Source: Croceicoccus marinus | GTDB lineage: Bacteria > Pseudomonadota > Alphaproteobacteria > Sphingomonadales > Sphingomonadaceae | NCBI RefSeq assembly: GCF_001661675.2 | Contig: NZ_CP019603.1 | Coordinates: 248,001 to 312,000 of the forward strand | Length of the DNA stretch: 64,000 nt | Reading direction: 5' to 3' | Shown: in pieces, positions 34,718 to 44,363 of the stretch | Position numbering within the stretch: the stretch's first letter is position 1 | Layout: the number at the start of each line of letters is the position of its first letter | Position numbers and translations under genes: made by a program | The notes under the pieces: model-generated | The model's database searches: none | What the model was told of the DNA's origin: nothing | What the model saw: the letters and a program-made list of their open reading frames with translations, nothing else

Positions 34718-35836
34718 TCAGGCGACAATCAACGGCACGCGCTGGACCAGCCACCAGCTGCCGCACAGGGCGATTCCGACCGCCGCGGCGGTGCGATAAT
34801 GCGAAAAGCGGGGCCTGCGGGCCAGCAGCATCAGCGGGGGAACCGCGATCGCCAGCACGGCCAGCTGACCCAGTTCGATGCCCAGGTTGAAGCCCAGAAG
34901 CGACGGCAGGCTCTGCGCCATCCGTGCATCGGTCTCGGCCAGCAGCGTCGCGAAGGCGAGGCCGTGGATCAGGCCGAAGCCTATCGAAACCCATGCCTCG
35001 CGCCCCGGAAAAATCGGACGGATCGCATGCACGGCGGTCAGTATGACCGAAAAGGCAATGGCCGCCTCGACCGGCGCTGAGGGCAGTTCGATGGCGGTCA
35101 TTCCGGCCAGCACCAGCGTTGCCGAATGGCCCAGCGTGAAGCCGAAGGTGATCTGGACGAGGCGCGAGAAGGTGCCGCGCATCGTCCGGATCCCGTCCCA
35201 GCGCGACCCCCGCGCGATCAGCGGAGCGGCCAGCAGCAGGGCCAGCAGGAACAGCAGATGATCGTATCCCTCGCCAATGTGGATCGCACCCAGCGAAACC
35301 GCGCTGGTGAAGGCGGCCCATGAGGAGGGCACCGGATCGACCGCAATTTCCTGCAGGTCATGCCGCAGCGCGCCGATGACGCGGCTGTCGCCTGCCGTGT
35401 TCACGACCACCAGCGCGAAATGGTCGGGCACTACGTCGATCACGGCGGACCAGCGCATGACAAAGCGTTCCGGCGTCGGCTGCGGCGGGGTGAAGCGGAC
35501 GCGGGCGAGCAGGTCGGGCGGCCCCTGCACCTGCGCGAAACGCAGGCTGTCTAAATGCTGCGGCCATAAATCGCCGTCAGGGCCAGCCAGAGCGAAACGG
35601 TCTGCCAGATAGGCTCTCGCGGCCCGCAGAGAGGCAGCATCGCCGGACACGCCATTGCCGCTGGCATAGGCATATTCGGAACGCGGAATGATGACATCGG
35701 CGACCACCTCGCCTGACCGGACGGTCAGGGTGATCTCGCTATTGGGCGTAAGATGCGCGAGGGCCGGCTGGGCGAAGGCTGCCAGCAGCATGGCCGCGAT
35801 CAGGCACCATGCGGACCTTATCCGTGACCCAGCCAT
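34718..35836 (-). CDS. HupE/UreJ-type membrane protein
   Basis: I start at ATG 35836 (MAGSRIRSAW), since the longer frame to 36931 is antisense-like sequence inside the TPR gene. The 372 residues begin with a signal peptide ending ALAHLTP, then a periplasmic domain of about 170 residues, then at least six membrane helices with the HupE/UreJ_2 signature LGAIHIGEGYDHLLFLLALL and a histidine-bearing TLGHSATLV. The family is linked to nickel/cobalt handling in some bacteria, but this long-N-terminus type is uncharacterised. The start overlaps the TPR gene end by 19 bases. Confidence 0.82.
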   Translation of the reverse strand: MAGSRIRSAWCLIAAMLLAAFAQPALAHLTPNSEITLTVRSGEVVADVIIPRSEYAYASGNGVSGDAASLRAARAYLADRFALAGPDGDLWPQHLDSLRFAQVQGPPDLLARVRFTPPQPTPERFVMRWSAVIDVVPDHFALVVVNTAGDSRVIGALRHDLQEIAVDPVPSSWAAFTSAVSLGAIHIGEGYDHLLFLLALLLAAPLIARGSRWDGIRTMRGTFSRLVQITFGFTLGHSATLVLAGMTAIELPSAPVEAAIAFSVILTAVHAIRPIFPGREAWVSIGFGLIHGLAFATLLAETDARMAQSLPSLLGFNLGIELGQLAVLAIAVPPLMLLARRPRFSHYRTAAAVGIALCGSWWLVQRVPLIVA

Positions 35837-37230
35837 GCAAGCCTCGCTTCCGGTGTGAATATACGGGGGTTTATCGCCAGCGCCTGTTCGCGCGCTTTGG
35901 CAGCGGCCTCGGCATCGCCCGCCATTGCCTCCACATCGGCCATCGCGGCATAGAGAGGCGCGCTGCGCCAGCCACCGCGCTCGGCGGCGGCCAGTTCCGC
36001 GCGCGCGGCCTCGATCTCGCCAACGGCCATCAGCGTGTTGGCGTATAGAAGCCGCGCCTCGCCATAGGGACGCGCGTCCAGATTGCGGCGCGCAAGAGCC
36101 ATTGCGCGCTCGGGCGATCCAAAGACGAGTTCGTGTTCCGCCGCATGCGCCGCCGCTGCGTCCGGGGCCTGCTGCATGCGTTGCTGCCAAATGGCCCCTG
36201 CCCTTTCCGCCCATGCCCGGCTTTGCGTGCGCTCGCCCCTGCTGCGGTACATCATCGCGAGCGCATCCATCGCTTCGGGCGCATCGGACAGTTCGGCGGC
36301 TTCGGTCATCAGAGAGAGCGCGCCCGCCATGTCGCCGTTCAACGCATGGGCCTCGGCCAGATGTGCCCTGGTCAGCCAGTATCCGGGAAAGAACCCATCG
36401 GCCGCCTTGTAGAAGACCAGCGCCCTCCCCCAGTTGCCGCGCGCGCTTTCCGACGCGCCGATGCGCAGAGCGAGGCGGGCCCGCGTGAAAGGCGTGGCCC
36501 GCGGCCCTGCCATTTGCGCGAAGGACATGATGGCGTGATCGTACTCGGCTCTGGACAGGGCCAGCACCGCTTGCCGCCATGACTGGTCGCCGGCCGGATC
36601 GTTTTCGCCAGCGCGGCGGTACAGCTGATCGGCCAGCGCCTGATCGCCGCGATAGAACGCGATATCGCCGCGCATCGCCATCACTTCGCCGCGGTCGGAC
36701 CGCGATGGCGGCACCGCCTGACCCATGAACACCGCCAGTTGCCGCTCTGCTAGCGCAAGGTCGTGCGCCTTCATGGCGGAGGACGCGCGGCGCAGGCTGG
36801 GCCCCGATCCCCTGGGGGCCAGCGCCTGTGCATCGGCCAGTATCTGTTGCGCGCGTGCAAGGTCGGCATAATCGGCGGCCAGATCGAACCGCGCCAGCAA
36901 GCCGGCTGCCAGCGTCTCGGCCCACAGCCATTCTCCCTGCCCCCTGGACACGCGCTCTTCCCCCAGCGCGATGCGTCTTTCGGCATCCTTGATCATGGCC
37001 GAATAGTCCGCCGGTCCCAGCATGGGTCCTGACAGAACCGAAGGGCGGATATCGACGTTCGTCGGCGCGATTTCCCGAAACTCGGCGGTGGTGCCTTCCA
37101 GCATCACGGCTGCTCCGACGACCGCGACCGGGGCAAGAAGCAGGACGGCCGCGTGCGGGAACGCCGCGAACCGCCTGCCCCTTGCCCCCGATGCCGTCAT
37201 GGCCGATGCCTGCTGATGGGTCGCAGTCAA
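35818..37230 (-). CDS. Membrane-anchored TPR protein
   Basis: The 470-residue protein has one N-terminal membrane helix (FAAFPHAAVLLLAPVAVVGA) and then tetratricopeptide-type helical pairs to the end (for example AERQLAVFMGQAVP, DQALADQLYRRAGENDP, ALSLMTEAAELS, PLYAAMADVEAMAGD). It should act as a periplasmic or membrane scaffold. An ATG at residue 11 is an alternative start. It lies between a DUF4331 lipoprotein gene and the HupE-like gene, with tight spacing on both sides, and probably works with them. Confidence 0.75.
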   Translation of the reverse strand: MTATHQQASAMTASGARGRRFAAFPHAAVLLLAPVAVVGAAVMLEGTTAEFREIAPTNVDIRPSVLSGPMLGPADYSAMIKDAERRIALGEERVSRGQGEWLWAETLAAGLLARFDLAADYADLARAQQILADAQALAPRGSGPSLRRASSAMKAHDLALAERQLAVFMGQAVPPSRSDRGEVMAMRGDIAFYRGDQALADQLYRRAGENDPAGDQSWRQAVLALSRAEYDHAIMSFAQMAGPRATPFTRARLALRIGASESARGNWGRALVFYKAADGFFPGYWLTRAHLAEAHALNGDMAGALSLMTEAAELSDAPEAMDALAMMYRSRGERTQSRAWAERAGAIWQQRMQQAPDAAAAHAAEHELVFGSPERAMALARRNLDARPYGEARLLYANTLMAVGEIEAARAELAAAERGGWRSAPLYAAMADVEAMAGDAEAAAKAREQALAINPRIFTPEARLAWLGHG

Positions 37231-37258
37231 TGCATCGCCTCCGGCACCAACTCTCCGA

Positions 37259-38008
37259 TCAGCTTGCGGACATCGCGCATGGCGTCAGACCAAGGTCGGT
37301 CAGATCGTCGGCCAGCGCGTTGGTAAGCCCGGTCAGCTGCTCGGTGAGTTCGGGAACGAATTGCCCGGCGAAATCGTCGGCGGGATTGGCATCGTTATAG
37401 GCGGTCTTCATGTCCGAACCGATCAGAGCGGTGGCGACGGCCGGCATGCCCATGCGGTCGACGCGGACATAATCGCCCGGCGCGTCGGTTCGGAAGTCAA
37501 AGCCGCTTCCTCCCGATGCCAGCGGCGGATTGCCTTGCGGCGCGGCCAGATAGGGGAACGCGGGATTATACTGGACGTCATTGCCCGGCGGATTGACCGG
37601 AACCTGCGCCAGCGTGGTCGGGCTGTGCGTCCCAAGGTCGAGGAAGATTACCGCCAGCGTGACATCGATGACCTGGTCGGGCAGCCGCCGACCGTTGGGA
37701 AAGCCCGAAGGCGCGGACAGGTCGAGCGTCAGCGTGTCCGGCACGATCAGATCGGCCACCGCCACGCCTGGCGCGACTTCCTGCGTCAAGCAGGCGGTCA
37801 CGTCATAGGTCGTGGTGGGTGTCGGCGTCGGCGCCGGGCCGGGTGTGGGCGCAGGGGACGGAGCAAGGATCGGATCGTCGCCTTTGCGGTCATTGTCGCT
37901 GCATCCCGCCAGCGCCATTGCAATCGCGACAGGGGCAGCCATGGTCAGCCGGGCCATCTGGCGGGCGTTCCGGCGATGGACCGGGCGGGTAAGGGTGGTG
38001 TTCATCAC
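37259..38008 (-). CDS. DUF4331-type lipoprotein, C-terminal-half homologue
   Basis: The 249-residue protein has a lipoprotein leader (APVAIAMALAGCSDND, lipobox LAGC), a Pro/Thr linker (SPAPTPGPAPTPTPTT) and then sequence like the C-terminal half of DUF4331 proteins (DYVRVDRMGMPAVATALIGS, then YNDANPADDF). DUF4331 proteins are normally one chain of roughly 450-550 residues; the N-terminal half is in the next gene upstream. The two genes overlap by four bases and probably make a two-chain complex in the periplasm. Function of the family is unknown. Confidence 0.75.
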   Translation of the reverse strand: MMNTTLTRPVHRRNARQMARLTMAAPVAIAMALAGCSDNDRKGDDPILAPSPAPTPGPAPTPTPTTTYDVTACLTQEVAPGVAVADLIVPDTLTLDLSAPSGFPNGRRLPDQVIDVTLAVIFLDLGTHSPTTLAQVPVNPPGNDVQYNPAFPYLAAPQGNPPLASGGSGFDFRTDAPGDYVRVDRMGMPAVATALIGSDMKTAYNDANPADDFAGQFVPELTEQLTGLTNALADDLTDLGLTPCAMSAS

Positions 38009-38670
38009 AGCTGTCCTCCGAAGCGTGCGGTGGTGGCCCAGACATCGATCGGGTTCGCGCCATTGGCGATGCGATCTCGGGGGATTTCGATGACCACCGC
38101 GGTCAGGTTCTGACCGGCGAAGAAATCACGCGTGCTGTCGAACATCAAAGTCCCGGTCGCCGCCGTGTCCTTGAAGCCCTGCAAGTCGAAGAAGAACGGA
38201 TCGTCGAACAGCCCCGCCTCGACGCGGACGCCGTCCTGCGACAGCACCTGTTCGACCGGTCCGCTGAGCGGGCCGGTGACGCCGGGAAGGTTTTCAACCT
38301 GCACGCCATATGTTCCGTCCGCATTGCCGGGCGCGAAACGGATGCGCAGCGGGATTTCCGCCTCGGTCCGCCCGCCCGCGTTCGATATGTTGATGGTGTA
38401 CAGCACGTCGCGGTCGTAGGTCGCCGGCTCGCTGGTGGCCTGCGGCCCCGCGAAGGTCAGCGCCAGGACGACCGAGGTGTCGGTATGAAACGCATAGAGA
38501 TCCGCGATGTCGGCGGCGCGGTCGGGCGTCGAATCCACGTTGGGATCGGTTCGAGCGGGCGGGTCGAGGTGGTCGGCCGCCATGCCGCCCAACCCGGGTA
38601 ATACCAGCGCCGCGCCGCCGGCCATCGCCAACCCCGCGCCTGCTATCGTCAGTTTCTTCCAGTTCTGCAC
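38005..38670 (-). CDS. DUF4331 protein, N-terminal-half homologue
   Basis: The 221-residue protein has an export signal (LTIAGAGLAMAGGAALVLPG) followed by the DUF4331 start motif ADHLDPPARTDPNVD, then DIADLYAFHTDTSVVLALTF and the later RDRIANGANPIDVWA. It ends where full-length relatives go on to the part found in the downstream gene. It is the first gene of the minus-strand set leading to TPR, HupE-like and sigma/anti-sigma genes. Periplasmic location is likely; function unknown. Confidence 0.8.
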   Translation of the reverse strand: MQNWKKLTIAGAGLAMAGGAALVLPGLGGMAADHLDPPARTDPNVDSTPDRAADIADLYAFHTDTSVVLALTFAGPQATSEPATYDRDVLYTINISNAGGRTEAEIPLRIRFAPGNADGTYGVQVENLPGVTGPLSGPVEQVLSQDGVRVEAGLFDDPFFFDLQGFKDTAATGTLMFDSTRDFFAGQNLTAVVIEIPRDRIANGANPIDVWATTARFGGQL

Positions 38671-39115
38671 CGCATTGCTCCCTCTGGTCGCGTCCGCGAT
38701 GCATCATGGGCTCTCCGGATGGGTGCCCTTGGACGTATCGCAGGGGAAGCTACGAGGGGACGAAGCGACTGGATGCAGAAACCCGAAAAATATTCTGCAT
38801 CGGCGGAATTGCGTTTTTCTGGAATGGCTTGGTAACCTGCCCGTACCTGCCCGTACCTGCCCGTACCTGCCCGTACCTGCCCGTACCTGCCCGTACCTGC
38901 TCGACCAATGTCCTGGCTCAGGCTCGGCGAGGCTGTAGCCTATCGCAGCACTACCAAGCGCGGCCCAACGCTTTCTCATTCGGTGACCTACGTTCCCGAC
39001 GGCGCTGACAATTGCTTTGGCCGCCGCGCCTGCCGCATGAACTTCGAGAAAATGCGACATTTGTAGACATTGGTTTTCAGACGCCTGGACAGGATCAGGA
39101 CCGCGGTACCGAATA
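38671..39115. other. Gap with tandem repeat, upstream of the truncated RND gene
   Basis: Apart from the 10-bp repeat listed separately, no gene is supported. A minus-strand frame (38704-39225) reads through the repeat as RYGQVRAGTG units, but it has no family match. The gap ends where RND homology begins abruptly at about 39116, which marks a deletion or rearrangement boundary. Confidence 0.5.
38835..38900. repeat. 10-bp tandem repeat, 6.6 copies
   Basis: ACCTGCCCGT is repeated head to tail six times and followed by ACCTGC, with no mismatches over 66 bases. The 10-base period is close to one helical turn, so a bound protein would see each copy on the same face. The copies are all in intergenic DNA. 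Confidence 0.95.
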
Positions 39116-41032
39116 CCACCGCTGGAGGCCGCACGCCGGTCGATGGACGAGGTGTCGGGCGCGCTGGTCGCCATCGTGCTGGTGCTGTGCGCGGTGTTCA
39201 TCCCGACATTGTTCATCGACGGCATCTCGGGCCAGTTCTACAAGCAGTTCGCCGTCACCATCGCAACCGCGACCGTCATTTCGCTGATCGTGTCGCTCAC
39301 CCTCTCACCCGCGCTGGCGGCGATCCTGCTGCGCGAAAAGCAGCGCGTGGCGGATGACGCCCCGCGCTGGCGGCGCGTGCTGCAGGGTGCTGGCGACCGG
39401 TTCAACCATGGGTTCGAGCGTATGAGCCAGTCCTATGCAAGGCTGACACTGAGGCTGGTGAAGCGCCCGGCACGGATGATGGCGGGCTATGCCGCGCTGA
39501 TCGTCGCGACCAGCGGCCTGTTCTGGGCCACGCCCGCGGGCTTCATCCCGCAGCAGGACCAGGGCTATTTCCTGGCCGCGATCTTCCTGCCGCCGGGCTC
39601 GTCCCTGTCGCGCACCGACGAAGTGACGCGCGAGGTGGCCGAGAAGATCCTGCCCGGCAAGGGAATCCGCGGCGCGGTGATGTTCGCGGGCTTCAACGGC
39701 CCTTCGCGCACCGCCTCGCCCGATTCCGGCGCGATCTATTTCCCGTTCGAAAGCTTCGAAAAACGCGCCGAGCTTGGCGTGACCGAGGAAAGCATCATGG
39801 CCAGCGCGCAGGAAGCGCTGGCAGGCTATGACAAGGCCAGCATCATCCTGGTCCCTCCGCCGACGATCAACGGCATCGTCCCGCCCGGCGGCTATCGCAT
39901 GATCGTCGAGGACCGGTCAGGCCAAGGCTATGCCGAGCTTGAGAAGGCGACTCAGGCCTTGTTGGCACAGGCCCATACGCAGCCCGAACTTCAGCAGGTC
40001 TATACCTTGTTCAACCGGGGCTCGCCGCGCGTCCATGCCGATATCGACCGGCGCAAAGCCGACATGCTGGGCGTGCCGCCGCAGAACGTGTTCTCGACCT
40101 TGCAGACCTATCTGGGTTCGACGTTCATAAACGATTTCAACCTTTTGGGGCGGACATATCGCGTAACGGCTCAAGCGGATTCCGAATTCCGCGGCTCGCC
40201 CGCCGATATCGCGAATTTGCAGACGCGCTCGTCCAACGGCGCGATGGTGCCGATCGGGTCGGTCGCCACTTTCGAGGACAGGACCGGCCCCTACCGCGTG
40301 GTGCGCTACAATCTGCAGCGCGCGATCGAGGTGGATGGCAGCGTCGCGCCGGGATACTCCACCGGACAGGCGCTCGCCACGATGGAGAAACTGGCTGCCG
40401 ATACGCTGCCGGCGGGCTATGGCGCCGAATGGACCGGCATCGCCTATCAGCAGTCGATCGCGGGCAATACCGCGGGCGTGGTGTTCGGCATGGCGGTGCT
40501 GTTCGTGTTCCTCGTGCTGGCGGCCCAATATGAAAGCCTGACCCTGCCGCTGGCGATCATCCTGATCGTACCGATGTGCCTGTTCGCGGCCATGCTGGGC
40601 GTCAACCTGCGGGGGATGGACAATAACATCCTGACCCAGATCGGGCTTGTCGTGCTGATCGCGCTGGCGGCCAAGAACGCGATCCTGGTGGTCGAATTCG
40701 CAAAGCAGGCAGAAGACGAGCAAGGCCTTTCGCCGGTAGAGGCCGCAGTCCAGGCCGCGCGCACCCGCCTGCGTCCGATCCTGATGACATTGTTCGCCTT
40801 CATCCTGGGCGCGGTTCCGCTGGTCATCGCCAGCGGTGCCGGGTCGGAACTGCGGCAGGCTTTGGGTACGGCGGTTTTCTTCGGCATGGCGGGCGTCACC
40901 GTCTTCGGCCTGCTGTTCACCCCCACCTTCTATGTCGTGTGCCGCAATCTGGCAGAGGCGCTGCGGCGCGGGCGGCCGCCCCGCCAGGCGAAGCCGCGCG
41001 GTCACGATCCGCTGGCCATCCCGGCGGAGTGA
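39116..41032 (+). pseudogene. 5-prime-truncated RND (AcrB/HAE1-type) efflux transporter
   Basis: Homology starts abruptly with PPLEAARRSMDEVSGALV, a segment that lies about 400 residues into full-length AcrB-type pumps of roughly 1040 residues. The remaining 629-639 residues are intact and in frame: periplasmic loops, FIPQQDQGYF, PPPTINGIVPPGG and the last seven membrane helices (GLVVLIALAAKNAILVVEF). The first membrane helix and porter subdomains are missing and no adaptor (MFP) gene precedes it, so a working pump is not expected. The ATG at 39143 is probably not a real start. Confidence 0.85.
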
Positions 41033-41043
41033 AAGGATTTTTC

Positions 41044-42480
41044 ATGTTCCAGTTCAGAAAAACCATCGCCGCGTTGATGGCGGCAAGCGCCCTTGCGGCG
41101 TGCACCGTCGGCCCCGAACATGTCGAACCCGCGATCCCGCCCGCCGCCGCCGCGCCGTTCATCGGGGTGCAGTCGGCGTCAGTAACCGCCGATGCGCCCG
41201 CCGACGACTGGTGGAAGCTCTACGACGATCCGGTGCTGGACGCATTGGTCGCCGATGCTCTGGCCGCCAATACCGATGTCCGCGTCGCGCTGGCCCGGAT
41301 CGAGCGGGCGCGTGCCGGGCTACGCGGATCGCGGGGGGCCGCGCTGCCGCGGACGGCGGTTTCGGCATCGGGAACCTATGGCCGCGTTTCGGAAAGCGAA
41401 ACGCTGCCTGGCATCGACCGCGAGGGGCGCCGCCTCGCGGGCGAATTCGCCGCCGCCTACGAGCTTGACCTGTTCGGCCGCGTCGCCCGCGGGATCGAGG
41501 CTTCGCGCGCCGATCTGGACGCCGCGCGGCAGGATGCCGACGCAGTGCGGGTCATCGTCGCCGCCGACACGGTGCAGGCCTATGTCGATGCCGCCGCCAC
41601 AGCGCAGCAGATCGCCGTGGGGCAGGCCATGGTGGAACTGCTGGCGAAATCGGAACGCATCACCGATGCGCGCTTCCGGCGCGGGCTCAACCAGAAGCTC
41701 GACGTGCTGCGCCTGACGCAATTGAGGGAAGCGCAGGCCGCCGCCATTCCTCCCCTGCAGGCACGCCGCGATGCCGCGCTGTTCAGGCTGGCGGCGCTGA
41801 CCGGCCGCACGCCGCAGGATCTGCCGGCGGCTGCGCTGGACCGGCGCACCACGCCCGACATTGCGGCGGCGATCCCGGTGGGCGACGGGCAGACCCTGTT
41901 GGCCCGGCGCCCCGACGTGAAGGCGGCAGAGCGCCGGCTCGCCGCCGATACCGCGCGCATCGGCATGGCAACGGCCGACCTCTATCCGCGCATCACGCTT
42001 GGCGCGTCGGTATCGACCACCGCGCTGGGCAATACGCCGGTCCTGGGATCGGGACCGCTTGGCTGGCTGCTCGGCCCGCTGATCCAGTGGGCGTTTCCGA
42101 ACCAGGAAGCCGTGCGCGCCCGCATCGGCGCGGCGCGGGCGGATGCGGCGGCCGATCTCGCCCGGTTCGACGGCACCGTCCTGCAAGCGCTGCAGGAGAC
42201 CGAGACCGCGCTCTCCGCCTATCGCAACGCCCTTGCGGCCGAGGACCGGCTTGCCGCCTCGCGCGATGCGGCGGACCGGGCGGCAAAGGTCAGCCTGGCC
42301 CGCCAGTCGCGCGGCCAGATCGATGCTCTGGACGCCCTGGATGCGCAGCGGACGCTGGCCCTGACCGAAGCCGATTACGCCGCTGCGCGCCGCAACGTCG
42401 CGCTGGCACAGGTCGATTTGTTCCGGGCGCTGGGCGGCAACTGGACCGAAGAGGAACCGGCGGGGCGCGCCATGCAATAG
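41044..42480 (+). CDS. Outer-membrane efflux lipoprotein (NodT/OprM-type)
   Basis: ATG 41044 follows AAGGA and gives 478 residues with a lipoprotein leader (ALMAASALAACTVGPEH, lipobox LAAC). The NodT marks are visible: DDWWKLYDDPVLDALV, AYELDLFGRV and ARRPDVKAAERRLAA. It would form the trimeric outer-membrane channel for the upstream RND pump. The gene appears intact although its pump partner is truncated, so it may serve another pump. It starts 11 bases after the RND stop. Confidence 0.9.
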   Translation: MFQFRKTIAALMAASALAACTVGPEHVEPAIPPAAAAPFIGVQSASVTADAPADDWWKLYDDPVLDALVADALAANTDVRVALARIERARAGLRGSRGAALPRTAVSASGTYGRVSESETLPGIDREGRRLAGEFAAAYELDLFGRVARGIEASRADLDAARQDADAVRVIVAADTVQAYVDAAATAQQIAVGQAMVELLAKSERITDARFRRGLNQKLDVLRLTQLREAQAAAIPPLQARRDAALFRLAALTGRTPQDLPAAALDRRTTPDIAAAIPVGDGQTLLARRPDVKAAERRLAADTARIGMATADLYPRITLGASVSTTALGNTPVLGSGPLGWLLGPLIQWAFPNQEAVRARIGAARADAAADLARFDGTVLQALQETETALSAYRNALAAEDRLAASRDAADRAAKVSLARQSRGQIDALDALDAQRTLALTEADYAAARRNVALAQVDLFRALGGNWTEEEPAGRAMQ

Positions 42481-42515
42481 CCGTCGCCCCGCGCAATCTT
42501 CGGTCCGCGCCCGCG

Positions 42516-44363
42516 TCAGCCCTTTGCCCTGGCGATATAGGCCTCCACCTGCCGCTCCAGCGCGTCGAGCGGCAGTGCCCCCTGCCCCAGCACCGCCTCG
42601 TGGAAGGCGCGGATGTCGAAGTCCTGCCCCAGCTCGCGCTCGGCGCGGGCGCGCAGTTCGGCGATCTTGAGCTGGCCGATCATGTAGCTGGTCGCCTGGC
42701 CGGGATTGTTGATGTAGCGGTCGACTTCCTTGCGGATGTCACGTTCGGAATTGGGCGAATTGGCGCGGAAATAGTCGATGGCCCGTTCGCGCGACCAGCG
42801 CTTGGAATGGATCCCGGTGTCGAGCACGAGGCGAATGGCGCGCCACATCTGCAGCGACAGCATGCCGAAGCGCTGCTCGGGCGTGGTATAGACGCCCATC
42901 TCGTCGGCCAGCCGTTCGGAATATAGCCCCCAGCCCTCGATATAGGCGCCATAGCCGCCAAAGCGCCGGAACTTGGGCAGGCCTTCCAGTTCCTGCGCGC
43001 GGGCGATCTGGAAATGATGGCCGGGCGCGCCTTCGTGTGCCGCGATCGCGTCGGTCTGCACGCGATTGACCTGCGTCATGTCGGCAAGGTTCACATAGAA
43101 GATGCCGGGGCGCGATCCGTCCGGCGCGGGCCGGTTGTAGAAAGCGACCGAAGCGGTATCCTCGCGGAACGGCTCGACCGCCCGCACTTCCAGTGCGGCC
43201 TTGGGCAGGCGCTCGAAATATTGTGGGGCTTTTGCCATCACGTTCGCGATCAGCGTGCGCGCTTCCTCAAGGTATTGCTCGCGCCCCTCGGCCGTGTTCG
43301 GGTACTTGTAGGCAGGATCGCTGCGCAGCGCCGCGAAGAACTCCTCAAGCGTGCCGGTAAATCCGATCTCCCGCTTCACTTCCTCCATCTCCGCCCGGAT
43401 CGCGGCGACCTGCTCAAGGCCGATCGCATGGATCTGGTCGGCGGTAAGGTCCGTGGTGGTCGAGATTGCAAGGCGGTTGGCGTAATAGGCATCGCCGTCG
43501 GGCAGGCTCCACGCCCCGTCGTTGCCCTTGGCCTGCGGCTCGATGGCTGCGATGCCCGCGATCAGCGTTTCGACGCCGCTGCGGAACGGCCCCACCAGCG
43601 CCGCGCGCCCCTCTGCCAGCAGCCGTGCCTTTTTCGCGTCGGCGATGGAAAGCGCGTTCACCTTCTCCTGGAAATCGGCCCACAGCGGATTGGCCTCGCC
43701 CGCACCGAACGGCGCGCCTTGAAGGATGCTGCGCGCGTCGGCCATCGCTGGTTCGAACACCATTTTCGGCGGGACGATGCCCATGGCGGCCTGCTGCCGC
43801 ATGACGGCCACCGTCTCGTCCATCACGCGCTCGCTGTCGCGCAGGCGCGCGATATAGGCCTCGGCGTCGGCGACGCTTTCGACCTTGTGCTGGTTGATCA
43901 GGAAAACCGGGATGTCGCCCGCCGGCGTCCCGTTGGTCGACACCGGGAAGCCATAGGCGCGGAACCGCGCGCTCTCGCGCTCGCGCTCCACCTCCCGTTC
44001 GAACAATTCATAGCTGAGCCGCACCGAAGGCCCCAGCGCCGCGGGATCGAACCGGGCGCGCATCTCGGCCAGTTGCTGCTCCGCCAGCGCGAGCGAGCGG
44101 GCATCGGCCTCAAGCGTATAATCGTCGAGCTTGTCGTATTCCTGCCGCGAGCCGAGGCTGGTCAGCGATTCCGGGCTGAGCGCCACCTGCGCATCGAACG
44201 CCGCGTCGAGAAAGGCGAGCAGCCGCGCATCCTCCTGCGAGGCTGGTTGCCCGGCAGCGGGCGGTTGCCCGGCAGTGGGTGCCGGGGCCGGGGGAGCGGC
44301 GGGGACGGTCGCGGTCTGTGCGGCGCAGCCAGCAAGAAGCAGGGCAGGAAGCAGACGATACAT
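42516..44363 (-). CDS. DUF885-family lipoprotein peptidase
   Basis: ATG 44363 follows AAGGA and gives 615 residues with lipoprotein leader MYRLLPALLLAGCAAQ. The DUF885 zinc motif is clear (AAHEGAPGHHFQIARAQ, an HE...HH site), with conserved YIEGWGLYSERLADEMG and YINNPGQATSYMIGQLKI. These proteins are predicted metal-dependent carboxypeptidases or dipeptidases acting in the periplasm. It converges with the efflux gene, with 35 bases between the stops and no visible terminator. Confidence 0.88.
   Translation of the reverse strand: MYRLLPALLLAGCAAQTATVPAAPPAPAPTAGQPPAAGQPASQEDARLLAFLDAAFDAQVALSPESLTSLGSRQEYDKLDDYTLEADARSLALAEQQLAEMRARFDPAALGPSVRLSYELFEREVERERESARFRAYGFPVSTNGTPAGDIPVFLINQHKVESVADAEAYIARLRDSERVMDETVAVMRQQAAMGIVPPKMVFEPAMADARSILQGAPFGAGEANPLWADFQEKVNALSIADAKKARLLAEGRAALVGPFRSGVETLIAGIAAIEPQAKGNDGAWSLPDGDAYYANRLAISTTTDLTADQIHAIGLEQVAAIRAEMEEVKREIGFTGTLEEFFAALRSDPAYKYPNTAEGREQYLEEARTLIANVMAKAPQYFERLPKAALEVRAVEPFREDTASVAFYNRPAPDGSRPGIFYVNLADMTQVNRVQTDAIAAHEGAPGHHFQIARAQELEGLPKFRRFGGYGAYIEGWGLYSERLADEMGVYTTPEQRFGMLSLQMWRAIRLVLDTGIHSKRWSRERAIDYFRANSPNSERDIRKEVDRYINNPGQATSYMIGQLKIAELRARAERELGQDFDIRAFHEAVLGQGALPLDALERQVEAYIARAKG

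Noticed and set aside
35837..36931. Extension of the HupE-like frame upstream of 35836
   Set aside because: The extension lies inside the TPR gene in another phase, is Arg/Gly-rich and without hydrophobic signal; a proper signal peptide starts at 35836.
38835..38900. CRISPR array
   Set aside because: Units are 10 bases with no spacers and no cas genes nearby.
38704..39225. Minus-strand frame reading the 10-bp repeat as RYGQVRAGTG units
   Set aside because: A 10-base unit is not a multiple of three but 30 bases are, so open reading is by chance; no start signal or family match.
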